A stretch of 64,000 bases of DNA from contig NZ_JAMTCG010000008.1 of the NCBI RefSeq assembly GCF_024171725.1, forward strand, positions 1-64,000. Direction: 5' to 3'. Within the stretch, counting starts at the first letter, position 1; each line of letters starts with the position of its first letter. A program made the translations under genes and the position numbers. This stretch comes from Williamsia serinedens. GTDB taxonomy: Bacteria; Actinomycetota; Actinomycetes; Mycobacteriales; Mycobacteriaceae. The notes under the pieces were generated by a model. It saw nothing but the letters and a program-made list of their open reading frames with translations. It did no database searches and was not told where the DNA came from. Below, in pieces: positions 1 to 8,920 of this stretch.

Positions 1-69
1 CTCAAACGCTACGTAGCCCGCGAGATCTACCACCACATCGCCGCAACACCCGTCCCGCTCGCGGCTTGA
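1..69 (+). CDS. C-terminal end of a possible IS110-type transposase (partial)
   Basis: The first 23 codons run open from the window edge to a TGA at 67-69 and encode a tail reading LKRYVAREIYHHIAATPVPL. A Leu-Lys-Arg-Tyr-x-Ala-Arg-Glu-x-Tyr tail resembles the C-termini of IS110/IS1111-type transposases, which move insertion sequences by a DEDD-type recombinase. The rest of the gene lies outside the window, so neither the catalytic residues nor the element ends can be seen. The family call is inference from one short motif. Confidence 0.4.
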   Translation, partial: LKRYVAREIYHHIAATPVPLAA

Positions 70-80
70 CTCTTATAGGA

Positions 81-204
81 GCATCGCTCGGCGGGCATCT
101 TCCGCACGCTCGACGGGATTTTCCGCACGCTCGACGGGCTTTTTCCGCACGCTCGGCGGGCTTTTTGTGCACGCTCGGCGGGGTGTATCGGCACGCTCGG
201 CGGT
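81..204. repeat. 22-bp tandem repeat, about six units
   Basis: The core GCACGCTCG recurs at 104, 125, 147, 169 and 191, a period of 21-22 bases, with a degenerate first copy at 81. Most units have the form (T)TTCCGCACGCTCGRCGGGC. On the minus strand the unit contains GCCCGCCGAGCG, close to the GCCCAACGAGCG core of the 21-bp arrays near 11000. Units abut without spacers, so this is not CRISPR. It sits between the transposase-like end and the next gene. The rest of 70-290 shows nothing else recognisable. Confidence 0.85.
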
Positions 205-290
205 GAAACGCGTCGACGACGGGTGTGGGGCACCCGACACGGTGTCCGATTCGGTGGCTCGAACCCCCGTGGCGGTGACACGATCGACCG

Positions 291-1799
291 ATGGGCGCCG
301 AGGTCAGCAGACGCGAGTTCACCCGGGAGGACCGGCGACGTTTTCGTGCGCAGGTGACGCGCGGTACCGAGGCGATCGCGCGGATGCTCGCCGAGGGCGC
401 CTTCGTCGACACCGACGTCGCGCCCGCCCCGCTGCTCGGCATGGAGGTGGAGCTCAACCTCGTCGACCGCGCCATGAACCCGGCGATGGCGAACGACGCT
501 GTGCTGCAGGCGATCGCCGACCCCGACTACCAGACCGAGCTGGGCCAGTTCAACATCGAGATCAACGTCGCACCGCGCCCGTTCGCCGACGACGCGATGC
601 TCTCACTTGAGAGTGCGCTGCGCGCCTCGCTGAACCGCGCGGAGGCGCAGGCGGCGACCACCGACAACCGGTTGGCGATGATCGGCATGCTCCCAACCGT
701 CCGACTCGAGCACCTGACGCCGGAGTGGATCTCCGCCGACCCGCGGTACGAACTGCTGAACGACCAGATCTTCGCCGCCCGCGGCGAGGACATCGAGCTC
801 GACATCGACGGCGTACCGCTCGGCGGCGTGCGGTCGGGCGAACGGCTCAGCGCCACCACGGAATCCATCCTCCCCGAGGCGGCGTGCACGTCGGTGCAGT
901 TGCATCTGCGTGTGGCCCCGGAGGACTTCGCCGACCACTGGAACGCCGCCCAGGCCATCGCGGGCATCCAGGTGGCCGTCGCCGGCAACTCGCCGTTCTT
1001 CGCCGGGAAGGCGCTGTGGCACGAGACCCGCATCCCGGTGTTCACCCAGGCCACCGACACCCGACCGCTCGAGCTGAAGAACCAGGGCGTCCGACCCCGC
1101 GTCTGGTTCGGCGAACGCTGGATCACCACGATCTTCGACCTGTTCGAGGAGAACACGCGCTACTTCCCGGCGCTGCTACCGGTGTGTGAGGACGAGGATC
1201 CGCTGGAGGCACTCGACGCCGGCCGCATCCCCGCACTGTCGGAGCTGAACCTGCACAACGGCACCGTCTACCGGTGGAACCGGCCGATCTACGACGTCGT
1301 CGACGGCGCGGCCCATGTGCGCATCGAGAACCGTGTCCTGCCTGCGGGTCCCAGCGTGATCGACACCATGGCCGACGCCGCGTTCTTCTACGGGCTGATG
1401 CGGGGCCTCGTCGACGCCGACCGCCCGCTGTGGTCCCAGATGTCCTTCGACGCGGCGACCGAGAACCTCACCGCCGGTGCGCGCGACGGGCTCGAGGCGC
1501 AGATCTTCTGGCCCACGGTCGGGTGGGTACGGCCCGACGAGCTCGCCCTGCGTCGACTGCTGCCCGCCGCCGATCGCGGTCTCGCCGCCTACGGCGTCGG
1601 CGACAAGGCCCGGCGACGGTACCTCGGCATCATCGAGGGCCGCTGCCAGAGCCGGCGTACCGGGTCGGTGTGGCAGCGCGAGGCGGTCGTCGCGCGGGAG
1701 AAGGCCGGTGAGTCCCGGGAGGTCGCGCTGGCGGGGATGCTGCGCGACTACCTCGAGCGGATGCACGACGGGCAACCCGTGCACACCTGGGACCTGTGA
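291..1799 (+). CDS. Glutamate-cysteine ligase family 2 (GCS2-type carboxylate-amine ligase)
   Basis: A 502-residue cytosolic ligase of the GCS2 fold, which forms gamma-glutamyl amide bonds using ATP. The N-terminal third holds the family's acidic metal/ATP-binding stretch (GMEVELNLVD, about residues 50-59) and QFNIEINVAP (about 85-94). A second conserved block, RIENRVLPAGPS, lies near residues 344-355. Length fits the long actinobacterial branch rather than the about 370-residue YbdK branch. The ATG at 291 is the first in frame and has no strong Shine-Dalgarno. The stop overlaps the next start (TGATG), so both genes are probably cotranscribed. The true substrate (cysteine or another amine) cannot be told from sequence. 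Confidence 0.8.
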   Translation: MGAEVSRREFTREDRRRFRAQVTRGTEAIARMLAEGAFVDTDVAPAPLLGMEVELNLVDRAMNPAMANDAVLQAIADPDYQTELGQFNIEINVAPRPFADDAMLSLESALRASLNRAEAQAATTDNRLAMIGMLPTVRLEHLTPEWISADPRYELLNDQIFAARGEDIELDIDGVPLGGVRSGERLSATTESILPEAACTSVQLHLRVAPEDFADHWNAAQAIAGIQVAVAGNSPFFAGKALWHETRIPVFTQATDTRPLELKNQGVRPRVWFGERWITTIFDLFEENTRYFPALLPVCEDEDPLEALDAGRIPALSELNLHNGTVYRWNRPIYDVVDGAAHVRIENRVLPAGPSVIDTMADAAFFYGLMRGLVDADRPLWSQMSFDAATENLTAGARDGLEAQIFWPTVGWVRPDELALRRLLPAADRGLAAYGVGDKARRRYLGIIEGRCQSRRTGSVWQREAVVAREKAGESREVALAGMLRDYLERMHDGQPVHTWDL

Positions 1800-2851
1800 T
1801 GACGCGGACGATCCTGCGTGGCTACGCCAGCGACAACACCGCCGGAGCCACCGCCGAGGTCCTGGCGGCGATGTCGGAGGCGTCGGCGGGACTCGCCGCC
1901 CCGTACGGCACCGACGACCTGTCCCGATCGGTCGTCGCGCAATTCGAGGACGTCTTCGAACGCCCCGTCGACGTGTTCCCGGTCGGGTCCGGGTCGGCGG
2001 CGAACGGGATCGCCCTGGCGGCGCTGACGCCCCCGTGGGGCGCGATACTCGCCCACCCCAGCTCGCACATCACCGTCGACGAGGCGGGTGCGCCCGAGTT
2101 CTTCACCGCGGGAGCGAAGTTCGTCCATGTCGACGGCACCGACTCGACCATCGACGCCGACGCCCTGGCTGCGGCCGTGACCCGCCGACGGGGTGACGTC
2201 CACAGCGTCCAGCCGTCTGTCGTGAGCATCACGCAGGCCACGGAGACCGGCAGCGTCTACTCCCTCGACCACCTGCGCACTCTCGCCGACATCGCCCACG
2301 ACGCCGGCCTCCGCGTCCACATGGACGGCGCCCGGTTCGCCAACGCACTGGTGACGCTGGGTGTCTCGCCGGCGGAGATGACGTGGCGACTCGGGGTCGA
2401 CATCCTCTCCTTCGGGGCGACGAAGAACGGGACCATGACCGCCGACGCGATCGTGTCGTTCGACCCGTCCCTGGCGACAGAACTCTCCTACCGCCACAAG
2501 CGGGGCGGCCAGCTCACCGCCAAGATGCGCTTCCAGACGGCGCAACTCGGCGCCTATCTGCGCGACGACCTGTGGCTCGCCACCGCCCGCCAGGCCAACG
2601 CGATGGCGCAGCGTCTGCGTGCCGGACTCGCCGAGGCGCCCGGCGTAGACGTGCTCGGCGATCCCGGCGCGAACATCCTCTTCTGCCGGTTCCCGGACGG
2701 GCTCATCCGGACACTGCAGGACCAGGGCTATACGTTCTACTCCGACCGATGGGAACCGGGCGTCGTCCGTCTCGTGACGAGCTTCGCCCACCGCACGGAG
2801 GACATCGACGACCTCCTCGACGCGGTCCGGGCCTTCACCGGTACCCACTGA
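1799..2851 (+). CDS. Low-specificity L-threonine aldolase-like PLP enzyme (beta-eliminating lyase family)
   Basis: A 350-residue fold-type I PLP enzyme related to threonine aldolases, which split threonine or allo-threonine into glycine and acetaldehyde. Visible hallmarks are GYASDNTAG at the N-terminus, GSGSAANGIAL for cofactor phosphate binding, HMDGARFANAL with the PLP-contacting Asp, and SFGATKNGTM holding the likely Schiff-base lysine. The ATG at 1799 shares one base with the upstream ligase stop; a GTG at 1796 would add one residue. Coupling to the ligase suggests a shared amino-acid or thiol pathway, which is inference. Other beta-eliminating lyase activities cannot be excluded. Confidence 0.85.
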   Translation: MTRTILRGYASDNTAGATAEVLAAMSEASAGLAAPYGTDDLSRSVVAQFEDVFERPVDVFPVGSGSAANGIALAALTPPWGAILAHPSSHITVDEAGAPEFFTAGAKFVHVDGTDSTIDADALAAAVTRRRGDVHSVQPSVVSITQATETGSVYSLDHLRTLADIAHDAGLRVHMDGARFANALVTLGVSPAEMTWRLGVDILSFGATKNGTMTADAIVSFDPSLATELSYRHKRGGQLTAKMRFQTAQLGAYLRDDLWLATARQANAMAQRLRAGLAEAPGVDVLGDPGANILFCRFPDGLIRTLQDQGYTFYSDRWEPGVVRLVTSFAHRTEDIDDLLDAVRAFTGTH

Positions 2852-2942
2852 CCCCGCGGCGCCCGTCACGGCGCTTCGGCCACCGACGCGGCGCGCGCAG
2901 TCGCATACTCGACGGGCACGTCGACGAGAAGGAGTCACACCG

Positions 2943-4928
2943 ATGGCGTTGAGCACCGCGAGTCGGAGCAGCATCAAGGAGTTGACCGTCCGAGGGGTCA
3001 TCCTGGGTGGTCTCATCACGCTGGTCTTCACCGCGGCCAACGTCTACCTGGGCCTCAAAGTGGGCCTGACGTTCGCGACGTCGATCCCGGCCGCGGTGAT
3101 CTCGATGAGCGTGCTGCGCTACTTCGCCGACCACACCGTCGTCGAGAACAACATCGTGCAGACCATCGCGTCGGCCGCGGGCACACTCTCGGCGATCATC
3201 TTCGTGCTGCCGGGCCTGATCATGGTCGGCTGGTGGACCGGGTTCCCGTACTGGACGACGGTGGCGGTGTGCGCCATGGGCGGCATCCTCGGCGTCATGT
3301 ACTCGATCCCGCTGCGGCGGGCTCTGGTCACGGGATCCGATCTGCCGTATCCCGAAGGGGTTGCGGGCGCGGAGGTCCTGAAGGTCGGCGACTCCGCGGC
3401 CGGTGTCGAGGACAACCGCGGCGGCCTGCGCATCCTCACCGTCGCCGGCCTCGCCGCGGCGGCGTTCTCGCTCGTCGCCTCGCTCAAGGTCCTCAGCAAC
3501 TCGGTGTCGGCGGCGTTCCGTGTCGGGTCCGGCGGCACGATGTTCGGCGCGAGCCTGTCGCTGGCCCTGATCGGCGTCGGACACCTGGTCGGCATCACCG
3601 TCGGCATCGCGATCTTCATCGGCCTGCTCATCTCCTACGGCGTCCTGGTGCCCATCCGCACCTGGGGCGACCTGCCGTCGGGCGAATCGCTCTCCGACGC
3701 CGTGTCGTCGGTGTTCTCCTCCGACGTCCGCTTCATCGGTGCGGGCACCATCGCCGTCGCCGCCATCTGGACCCTGCTGCGCATCCTGCGGCCGATCGCG
3801 ACCGGCATCGTCGCCTCCGCCCGGTCGGCGCGGCAGCGTCGCGGTGGCGAGACGGTCGACATCACCGAGCGCGACATCCCGATCCAGATCGTCGGCGGTG
3901 TCGCGGTCCTCATGCTCATCCCGATCGCGTTCCTGCTCTTCGACTTCGTCAGCGGCACACAGCTCGACGGCAACGCCGGCGGGATCATCGCGGTCAGCCT
4001 GGTGTTCGTGTTGGTGCTCGGCCTGTTGATCGCCGCGGTGTGCGGGTACATGGCGGGGCTCATCGGCTCGTCGAACAGCCCGATCTCCGGTGTCGGCATC
4101 CTCGTCGCGATCGGCGCGGCACTGCTCATAAAGGTCACCTTCGGCAGCGCCGACCCCGGCCAGTCGACGGCACTCGTGGCGTTCACGCTGTTCACGACGG
4201 CCGTCGTGTTCGGTGTCGCGACCATCTCCAACGACAACCTGCAGGACCTGAAGACGGGGCAGCTCGTCGGGTCGACACCGTGGAAGCAGCAGGTGGCGTT
4301 GATCATCGGCGTGCTGTTCGGTTCGGCCGTCATCCCGCCGATCCTCCAGCTGATGCAGACGGCGTTCGGCTTCGTCGGCGCACCCGGAGCGGGAAAGGAC
4401 GCACTCGCGGCTCCGCAGGCGTCGCTCATCTCCTCGCTGGTCGACGGCGTCTTCGGCGGGTCCATCGACTGGGCGCTCATCGGCGTCGGCGCCCTGATCG
4501 GCCTCGGCGTCATCCTCGTCGACGAGATCCTCGGCAGGACAACGCGTTTCCGTATCCCGCCGCTCGCTGTGGGCCTCGGCATGTATCTGCCGATCGCGCT
4601 GACGATCATCATCCCGATCGGCGCGGTGCTCGGCTTCTTCTACAACCGATGGGCCGACGGACGCGCGAACCCGGGTCGCACCAAGCGGATGGGCACGCTG
4701 CTCGCCTGCGGTCTCATCGTCGGGGAGTCGCTGTTCGGCGTGCTGTTCGCGGCCATCGTCGCGGCCACCGGCGACGACTCACCGTTGGCAATCATCGGCG
4801 ACGGCTTCGACAACCCGGCACAGATCATCGGCGCGATCGTCTTCGTCGCCCTGGTCGGCTGGCTCTACCGGTGGACGTCGCGCACCGCGACCGCTCCGGC
4901 ACCCGCGGACGCGGCACCGAAGGTCTGA
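2943..4928 (+). CDS. OPT-family oligopeptide/metal-chelate transporter
   Basis: A 661-residue integral membrane protein of the OPT family, which imports oligopeptides, modified peptides or metal-chelator complexes by proton coupling. Many hydrophobic segments are visible across the length. Family signatures are NVYLGLKVGLTFATSIPAAV near residues 34-53, the SDLPYPEGVAGAEVL block near 132-146, GSSNSPISGVGILVAIGAAL near 375, and NDNLQDLKTGQLVGSTPWKQQ-like residues near 430. The ATG at 2943 follows a clear GAAGGAG ribosome-binding site. It lies 91 bases after the aldolase and could be read through from it. The substrate is not determinable here. Confidence 0.9.
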   Translation: MALSTASRSSIKELTVRGVILGGLITLVFTAANVYLGLKVGLTFATSIPAAVISMSVLRYFADHTVVENNIVQTIASAAGTLSAIIFVLPGLIMVGWWTGFPYWTTVAVCAMGGILGVMYSIPLRRALVTGSDLPYPEGVAGAEVLKVGDSAAGVEDNRGGLRILTVAGLAAAAFSLVASLKVLSNSVSAAFRVGSGGTMFGASLSLALIGVGHLVGITVGIAIFIGLLISYGVLVPIRTWGDLPSGESLSDAVSSVFSSDVRFIGAGTIAVAAIWTLLRILRPIATGIVASARSARQRRGGETVDITERDIPIQIVGGVAVLMLIPIAFLLFDFVSGTQLDGNAGGIIAVSLVFVLVLGLLIAAVCGYMAGLIGSSNSPISGVGILVAIGAALLIKVTFGSADPGQSTALVAFTLFTTAVVFGVATISNDNLQDLKTGQLVGSTPWKQQVALIIGVLFGSAVIPPILQLMQTAFGFVGAPGAGKDALAAPQASLISSLVDGVFGGSIDWALIGVGALIGLGVILVDEILGRTTRFRIPPLAVGLGMYLPIALTIIIPIGAVLGFFYNRWADGRANPGRTKRMGTLLACGLIVGESLFGVLFAAIVAATGDDSPLAIIGDGFDNPAQIIGAIVFVALVGWLYRWTSRTATAPAPADAAPKV

Positions 4929-4941
4929 CATCCGTCAGGCC
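4922..4941. terminator. Possible convergent terminator hairpin
   Basis: GGTCTGAC and GTCAGGCC pair across a four-base loop (one G-U wobble), overlapping the stop codons of the OPT transporter and the convergent TetR gene. There is no T-tract. The position between convergent genes supports a short bidirectional terminator, but the stem is small. Confidence 0.4.
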
Positions 4942-5516
4942 ATGATGCCGGCAGTCAGGATCCCGGCCAGTTCGCGGTAGGCGGCGGCGTCGTCGAGGCC
5001 GGTCGCGGTGTGCACCCCGCGCTGCTGGATGCGCACCATCATGGTCGCGACGAGGTCGGCGGCGAACGCTGCGTGCACGTCGCGGAACGCCCCCGCGCGA
5101 ACACCCTCGGCGATCAACTCCTGGACGCGGTCCGCGGCGAGTCGGGTGTTCTGCTCGTAGACCTCACGGGCCGGCGCGAAGGCGTCCATGTCCGACATGA
5201 ACTGCGCCGACGCGGTCCCGAGCTCCTCGCCGACCGCGGACAGGTAAGCGGTGATGCGCTCGCGCGGGTCCGCGACCGCGGCCACCCGGGCCTCGACGGC
5301 ATCGGTCGCCCGCCGGAAGAAGTGGACGGTACCCGCCCTGACCAGCTGTTCCTTGCTGCGCGCGAGCGTGTAGAGCGTCGTCTTCGAGCATCGCAGGCGC
5401 GCGGCGATCTCGTCGAGGGTGAGGTGTGCGAACCCCTCGGCAAGGAACAGGTCGAGGAGGTTGTCGAACAGCTCCTCGCGCCGACGGGTCGCGAAGGTCG
5501 GCGTCGTCTCGGTCAC
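4935..5516 (-). CDS. TetR/AcrR-family transcriptional regulator
   Basis: A 193-residue one-component regulator. The N-terminal helix-turn-helix is visible as GFAHLTLDEIAARLRCSKTT followed by LYTLARSKEQLV (about residues 28-60), the standard TetR pattern. The rest is a helical ligand-binding domain. The GTG start at 5516 lies about 100 bases from the divergent acyl-CoA dehydrogenase start, and the gap contains repeated AGTACT hexamers, so it most likely represses that acyl-CoA operon and perhaps itself, with an acyl-CoA or related ligand as inducer. That regulatory role is inferred from position. Confidence 0.9.
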   Translation of the reverse strand: MTETTPTFATRRREELFDNLLDLFLAEGFAHLTLDEIAARLRCSKTTLYTLARSKEQLVRAGTVHFFRRATDAVEARVAAVADPRERITAYLSAVGEELGTASAQFMSDMDAFAPAREVYEQNTRLAADRVQELIAEGVRAGAFRDVHAAFAADLVATMMVRIQQRGVHTATGLDDAAAYRELAGILTAGIMA

Positions 5517-5546
5517 GGACGTCGATGATACTGACGCCGCCCTTGC

Positions 5547-5590
5547 AGTACTGTCGAACCCGGTAGTACTTTCGGACGTACTCCAGTACT
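5547..5590. promoter_or_regulatory. Candidate TetR operator cluster (AGTACT repeats)
   Basis: The self-complementary hexamer AGTACT occurs at 5547, 5565 and 5585, with a near copy CGTACT at 5577, all in the gap between the divergent TetR gene and the acyl-CoA dehydrogenase. Spacings of 18 and 20 bases between full copies put them on about the same DNA face. This is the expected place for a TetR operator; assignment to this regulator is inference. Confidence 0.5.
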
Positions 5591-5613
5591 ACCCATTGTG
5601 TGAGGAGCCCGCA

Positions 5614-6753
5614 GTGCCCGTCGACCGCCTTCTGCCCACCGAGGAAGCGCGCGACCTCGTCAAGCTCACCCAGGAGATCGCTGACCGGGTCCTCGCACCC
5701 AAGGTCGACGAGCACGAGAAGACGGCGACCTACCCCGACGGCGTGTTCGCCACCCTCGGCGAGGCGGGGCTGCTGAGCCTCCCGTACCCCGAGGAGTGGG
5801 GTGGCGGAGGTCAGGGCTACGAGGTGTACCTGCAGGTGCTCGAGGAACTCGCCGCCCGCTGGGCGACGGTCGCGGTCGCCGTGAGCGTGCACGGCCTCGC
5901 ATGCCATCCGCTCTTCGCGTTCGGCACCGAGGAGCAGAAGCAGCGCTGGTTGCCGGACATGTTGGGCGGCAGCACGATCGGCGCCTACAGCCTGTCGGAA
6001 CCACAGGCCGGTTCCGACGCCGCCGCTCTCACCTGCAAGGCGGTCCCGACCGGCGACGACTACGTCATCAGCGGCGAGAAGGCGTGGATCACCCACGGCG
6101 GGATGGCCGACTTCTACAACCTCTTCGCGCGGACCGGCGAGGGCTCGAAGGGCGTGTCCTGTTTCCTCGTCCCCGGCGACACCGAGGGCCTCTCCTTCGG
6201 CGCGCCCGAGGACAAGATGGGTCTGCACGCGGTCCCGACGACCGCCGCGTACTACGACAAGGCTCGCATCTCCGGTGACCGTCGCATCGGCACCGAGGGT
6301 CAGGGACTCCAGATCGCCTTCAGCGCACTGGACTCCGGCCGCCTCGGGATCGCCGCCGTCGCCGTCGGACTCGCGCAGGCAGCGCTGGACGCCGCCGTCG
6401 AGTACGCCCACGAGCGCACGACGTTCGGTCGCAAGATCATCGACCACCAGGGCCTCGGGTTCCTCCTCGCCGACATGGCCGCCGCCGTCGACTCCGCACG
6501 GGCGACCTACCTTGACGCCGCACGCCGCCGCGACGTCGGTGTCACCTACTCGCGACAGGCCTCCGTCGCGAAGCTCGTCGCGACCGACGCGGCCATGAAG
6601 GTCACCACCGACGCGGTGCAGGTGTTCGGCGGTTACGGCTACACCCGCGACTTCCCCGTCGAGCGGTACATGCGCGAGGCGAAGATCACGCAGATCTTCG
6701 AAGGCACCAACCAGATCCAGCGCCTGGTGATCAGCCGGTCGCTGGCCCGCTGA
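5614..6753 (+). CDS. Acyl-CoA dehydrogenase
   Basis: A 379-residue flavoenzyme of the acyl-CoA dehydrogenase family, oxidising an acyl-CoA to the 2,3-enoyl-CoA. Seen: YSLSEPQAGSDAAAL (FAD/substrate loop), the GEKAWITHGG strand, RTTFGRKIIDHQGL (FAD-contacting Arg), DAVQVFGGYGYTRD, and IFEGTNQIQR with the canonical catalytic Glu near residue 363. The GTG at 5614 is chosen because a GAGGAG site precedes it and the family N-terminus begins there; the frame is open further upstream into the regulatory gap. It is the first gene of a four-gene operon. Chain-length or branched specificity is not clear. Confidence 0.9.
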   Translation: MPVDRLLPTEEARDLVKLTQEIADRVLAPKVDEHEKTATYPDGVFATLGEAGLLSLPYPEEWGGGGQGYEVYLQVLEELAARWATVAVAVSVHGLACHPLFAFGTEEQKQRWLPDMLGGSTIGAYSLSEPQAGSDAAALTCKAVPTGDDYVISGEKAWITHGGMADFYNLFARTGEGSKGVSCFLVPGDTEGLSFGAPEDKMGLHAVPTTAAYYDKARISGDRRIGTEGQGLQIAFSALDSGRLGIAAVAVGLAQAALDAAVEYAHERTTFGRKIIDHQGLGFLLADMAAAVDSARATYLDAARRRDVGVTYSRQASVAKLVATDAAMKVTTDAVQVFGGYGYTRDFPVERYMREAKITQIFEGTNQIQRLVISRSLAR

Positions 6754-6771
6754 CCCGACCCGGGAGACCCG

Positions 6772-8025
6772 ATGGACACCACCACTGCCGCCGCCCGATC
6801 CACCCTCGAGGACCTGCCCCGCACCGCGGACCGCCTGTTCGACGACTCCCACCTGCCCGCCGAGACCATCGAGATCCGCTCGCAGGCGCGGGACTTCGCG
6901 TCATCGGTCCTGCTGCCCCGCGCAGCCGAACTGAACTCGGCGGAGGAGTCGCTGGAGGCATTCCCCCGCAACCTGGTGACGGCAATCGCCGACGCCGGCC
7001 TGTACCGCGTCCTGTTCCCGACCGACGTCGGCGGTCTCGGACTCGAGTTCCCCACCCTCGCCGCTGCCGTCGTGCTCGAGGAGCTCGGCTACCACAGCCC
7101 CGGCGTCGCGTCGGCGCTCTACGACGGACAGGCGCTCCTCGTCGGCCGGACCCTCGACAACGCCCCGGCTCCGCTACGCGCCGAGTACCTGCCGCGCCTC
7201 GTCGCCGGTGAGATCGTCGGGTCGTTCGCCACCAGCGAGCCCGACGCCAGCACCGACCTGTCCGCGGAACAGATGGCCACCGTCGCTCGCCCGGTCGACG
7301 GCGGGTACCGCGTCGCCGGACGCAAGCGCTGGATCACGAACTCCTGCGCCGCCGACATCATGACGACGTTGTGTGTCTGCGACGGCGCGCAACTCATGCT
7401 GCTGATCGACATGCAGGAACCGGGTGTCACCGTGCTCGCCCCCGACCGTAAGATGGGCAACCGGGTGCAGTTGACGTCCGACGTCATCCTCGACGAGGTC
7501 TTCGTCCCGAGCTCGCACGTCATCGCCGAGCCCGGCCGCGGACTGCCCGCCGCACTGGCGAGCTTGTCGGTGGGGCGCATCGGGATCGGGGCCGTGGGCG
7601 TCGGGATGGCCCAGGCGGCATTCGATCTCGCCGCGCGACACATGGGGCGACGCGAGGCGTTCGGTCACCGCCTCGGCGAGTTCCAGCACTGGCAGTTCCG
7701 ATTCGCCGAGCACGCCATCGCACTGGAGTCCGCGCGGTCGCTGTACCAGAAGGCCGCGCGGAAGATCGACGTCACCCAGCGCGCCGAGCCCGAGGCGGCG
7801 ATGGCGAAGGTGACCGGCAGCCGCGTCGCCGTCGACGTCGCCCGCGACGCCATCCAGGTGCACGGCGGCTACGGGTTCGTCCGGTCGCTGACCGCCGACC
7901 CGGTGGTCAACCACCTCGAATCCATCTGGCGCGACTCGAAGATCGGCGAGATCTACGAGGGCGCCAACGAGGTCCAGCTCTGGTCGATCGCCCGCGTCGC
8001 CCTCGGACGCGACCTCACCGGCTGA
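6772..8025 (+). CDS. Acyl-CoA dehydrogenase (second of operon)
   Basis: A 417-residue acyl-CoA dehydrogenase starting 18 bases after the previous gene. Family motifs include FATSEPDASTDLS in the flavin loop, GRKRWITNSC, REAFGHRLGEFQHWQF, DAIQVHGGYGFVRS and IGEIYEGANEVQLW, with the catalytic Glu preceding Gly-Ala-Asn near the C-terminus. The family's usual SEPxAGSD is altered here to SEPDASTD. Pairing of two complete dehydrogenases in one operon suggests oxidation of two different acyl-CoAs along one pathway; both keep a catalytic Glu, so they need not form a mixed oligomer. Confidence 0.87.
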   Translation: MDTTTAAARSTLEDLPRTADRLFDDSHLPAETIEIRSQARDFASSVLLPRAAELNSAEESLEAFPRNLVTAIADAGLYRVLFPTDVGGLGLEFPTLAAAVVLEELGYHSPGVASALYDGQALLVGRTLDNAPAPLRAEYLPRLVAGEIVGSFATSEPDASTDLSAEQMATVARPVDGGYRVAGRKRWITNSCAADIMTTLCVCDGAQLMLLIDMQEPGVTVLAPDRKMGNRVQLTSDVILDEVFVPSSHVIAEPGRGLPAALASLSVGRIGIGAVGVGMAQAAFDLAARHMGRREAFGHRLGEFQHWQFRFAEHAIALESARSLYQKAARKIDVTQRAEPEAAMAKVTGSRVAVDVARDAIQVHGGYGFVRSLTADPVVNHLESIWRDSKIGEIYEGANEVQLWSIARVALGRDLTG

Positions 8026-8062
8026 CGCCCCCCGACCCTCCCCCGGAACCAGGAGTACCACC

Positions 8063-8920
8063 GTGGCCACCGAACCCGGCACGCTGCGCGGGCGCACCCT
8101 CATCATCTCCGGCGGCAGCCGCGGGATCGGCGAGGCGATCGCCGTCCGCGCCGCGCGCGACGGCGCGAACGTCGCCCTCGTCGCCAAGACCTCCGATCCG
8201 CACCCGAAGCTCCCCGGCACCATCCACACCGCCGCGACCGCCATCGAGGAGGCGGGCGGCCACGCCCTGCCGATCGTCGGCGACATCCGCGACGACGACC
8301 TCGTCGCCCGGGCCGTCGCGCAGACGGTCGAGCAGTTCGGTGGGCTCGACATCGTCGTGAACAACGCGAGCGCGCTGGACCTCACGCCGTCGGCCGAGCT
8401 CGGGATGAAGCGTTTCGACCTGATGCAGAGCATCAACGGACGCGGCACGTTCTCGTTGTCCACCACCGCGATCCCGCATCTGCGCGTCTCCGACAACGCC
8501 CATATCCTCAGCCTCGCGCCACCGATCCGCCTCGAGCCGGAGTTCTTCGACCGCACCCCGGCGGCCTACACGCTCTCCAAGTTCGCGATGACGATCGTGA
8601 CGCTCGGCCTCGCGCGCGAGCTCCGCGGCGACGGCATCGCCGCGAACAACCTGTGGCCCCGGACCACGATCAGCACCGCCGCGGTCCGCAACATCCTCGG
8701 CGCCGACCTCATCGCGCGCAGTCGCACCGCGGAGATCATGGCCGACGCCGCGTACGTGATCCTCACGTCGCCGGCCGCGGAGACCACAGGGAACTGCTTC
8801 ATCGACGACGAGGTCCTCACGGCCGCAGGCGTCGACGACCTCGGCGCGTACCGCGACACCGACCGCGACAGCGATCTCGAGCTCGACTTCTGGACCGAGC
8901 ACCTCGAGGACGCCCGATGA
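8063..8920 (+). CDS. SDR oxidoreductase, HSDL2/AtuG-like
   Basis: A 285-residue short-chain dehydrogenase. The nucleotide-binding motif is SGGSRGIGEAIA near residue 17, followed by VVNNASALDL. The active-site Tyr-x-x-x-Lys is YTLSKFAM near residue 174. The usual catalytic Ser before it is not obvious in LSLAPP, a feature of the HSDL2-like branch. Start GTG at 8063 follows an AGGAG sequence. Its stop overlaps the hydratase start (ATGA). In this operon it probably oxidises or reduces a hydroxy/keto acyl intermediate; the closest named relatives I recall include AtuG-type proteins of acyclic-terpenoid use, so terpenoid or branched acids are possible substrates. Confidence 0.8.
   Translation: MATEPGTLRGRTLIISGGSRGIGEAIAVRAARDGANVALVAKTSDPHPKLPGTIHTAATAIEEAGGHALPIVGDIRDDDLVARAVAQTVEQFGGLDIVVNNASALDLTPSAELGMKRFDLMQSINGRGTFSLSTTAIPHLRVSDNAHILSLAPPIRLEPEFFDRTPAAYTLSKFAMTIVTLGLARELRGDGIAANNLWPRTTISTAAVRNILGADLIARSRTAEIMADAAYVILTSPAAETTGNCFIDDEVLTAAGVDDLGAYRDTDRDSDLELDFWTEHLEDAR

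Noticed and set aside
81-204. Possible CRISPR array
   Set aside because: The 22-base units abut with no unique spacers and no cas genes are present.
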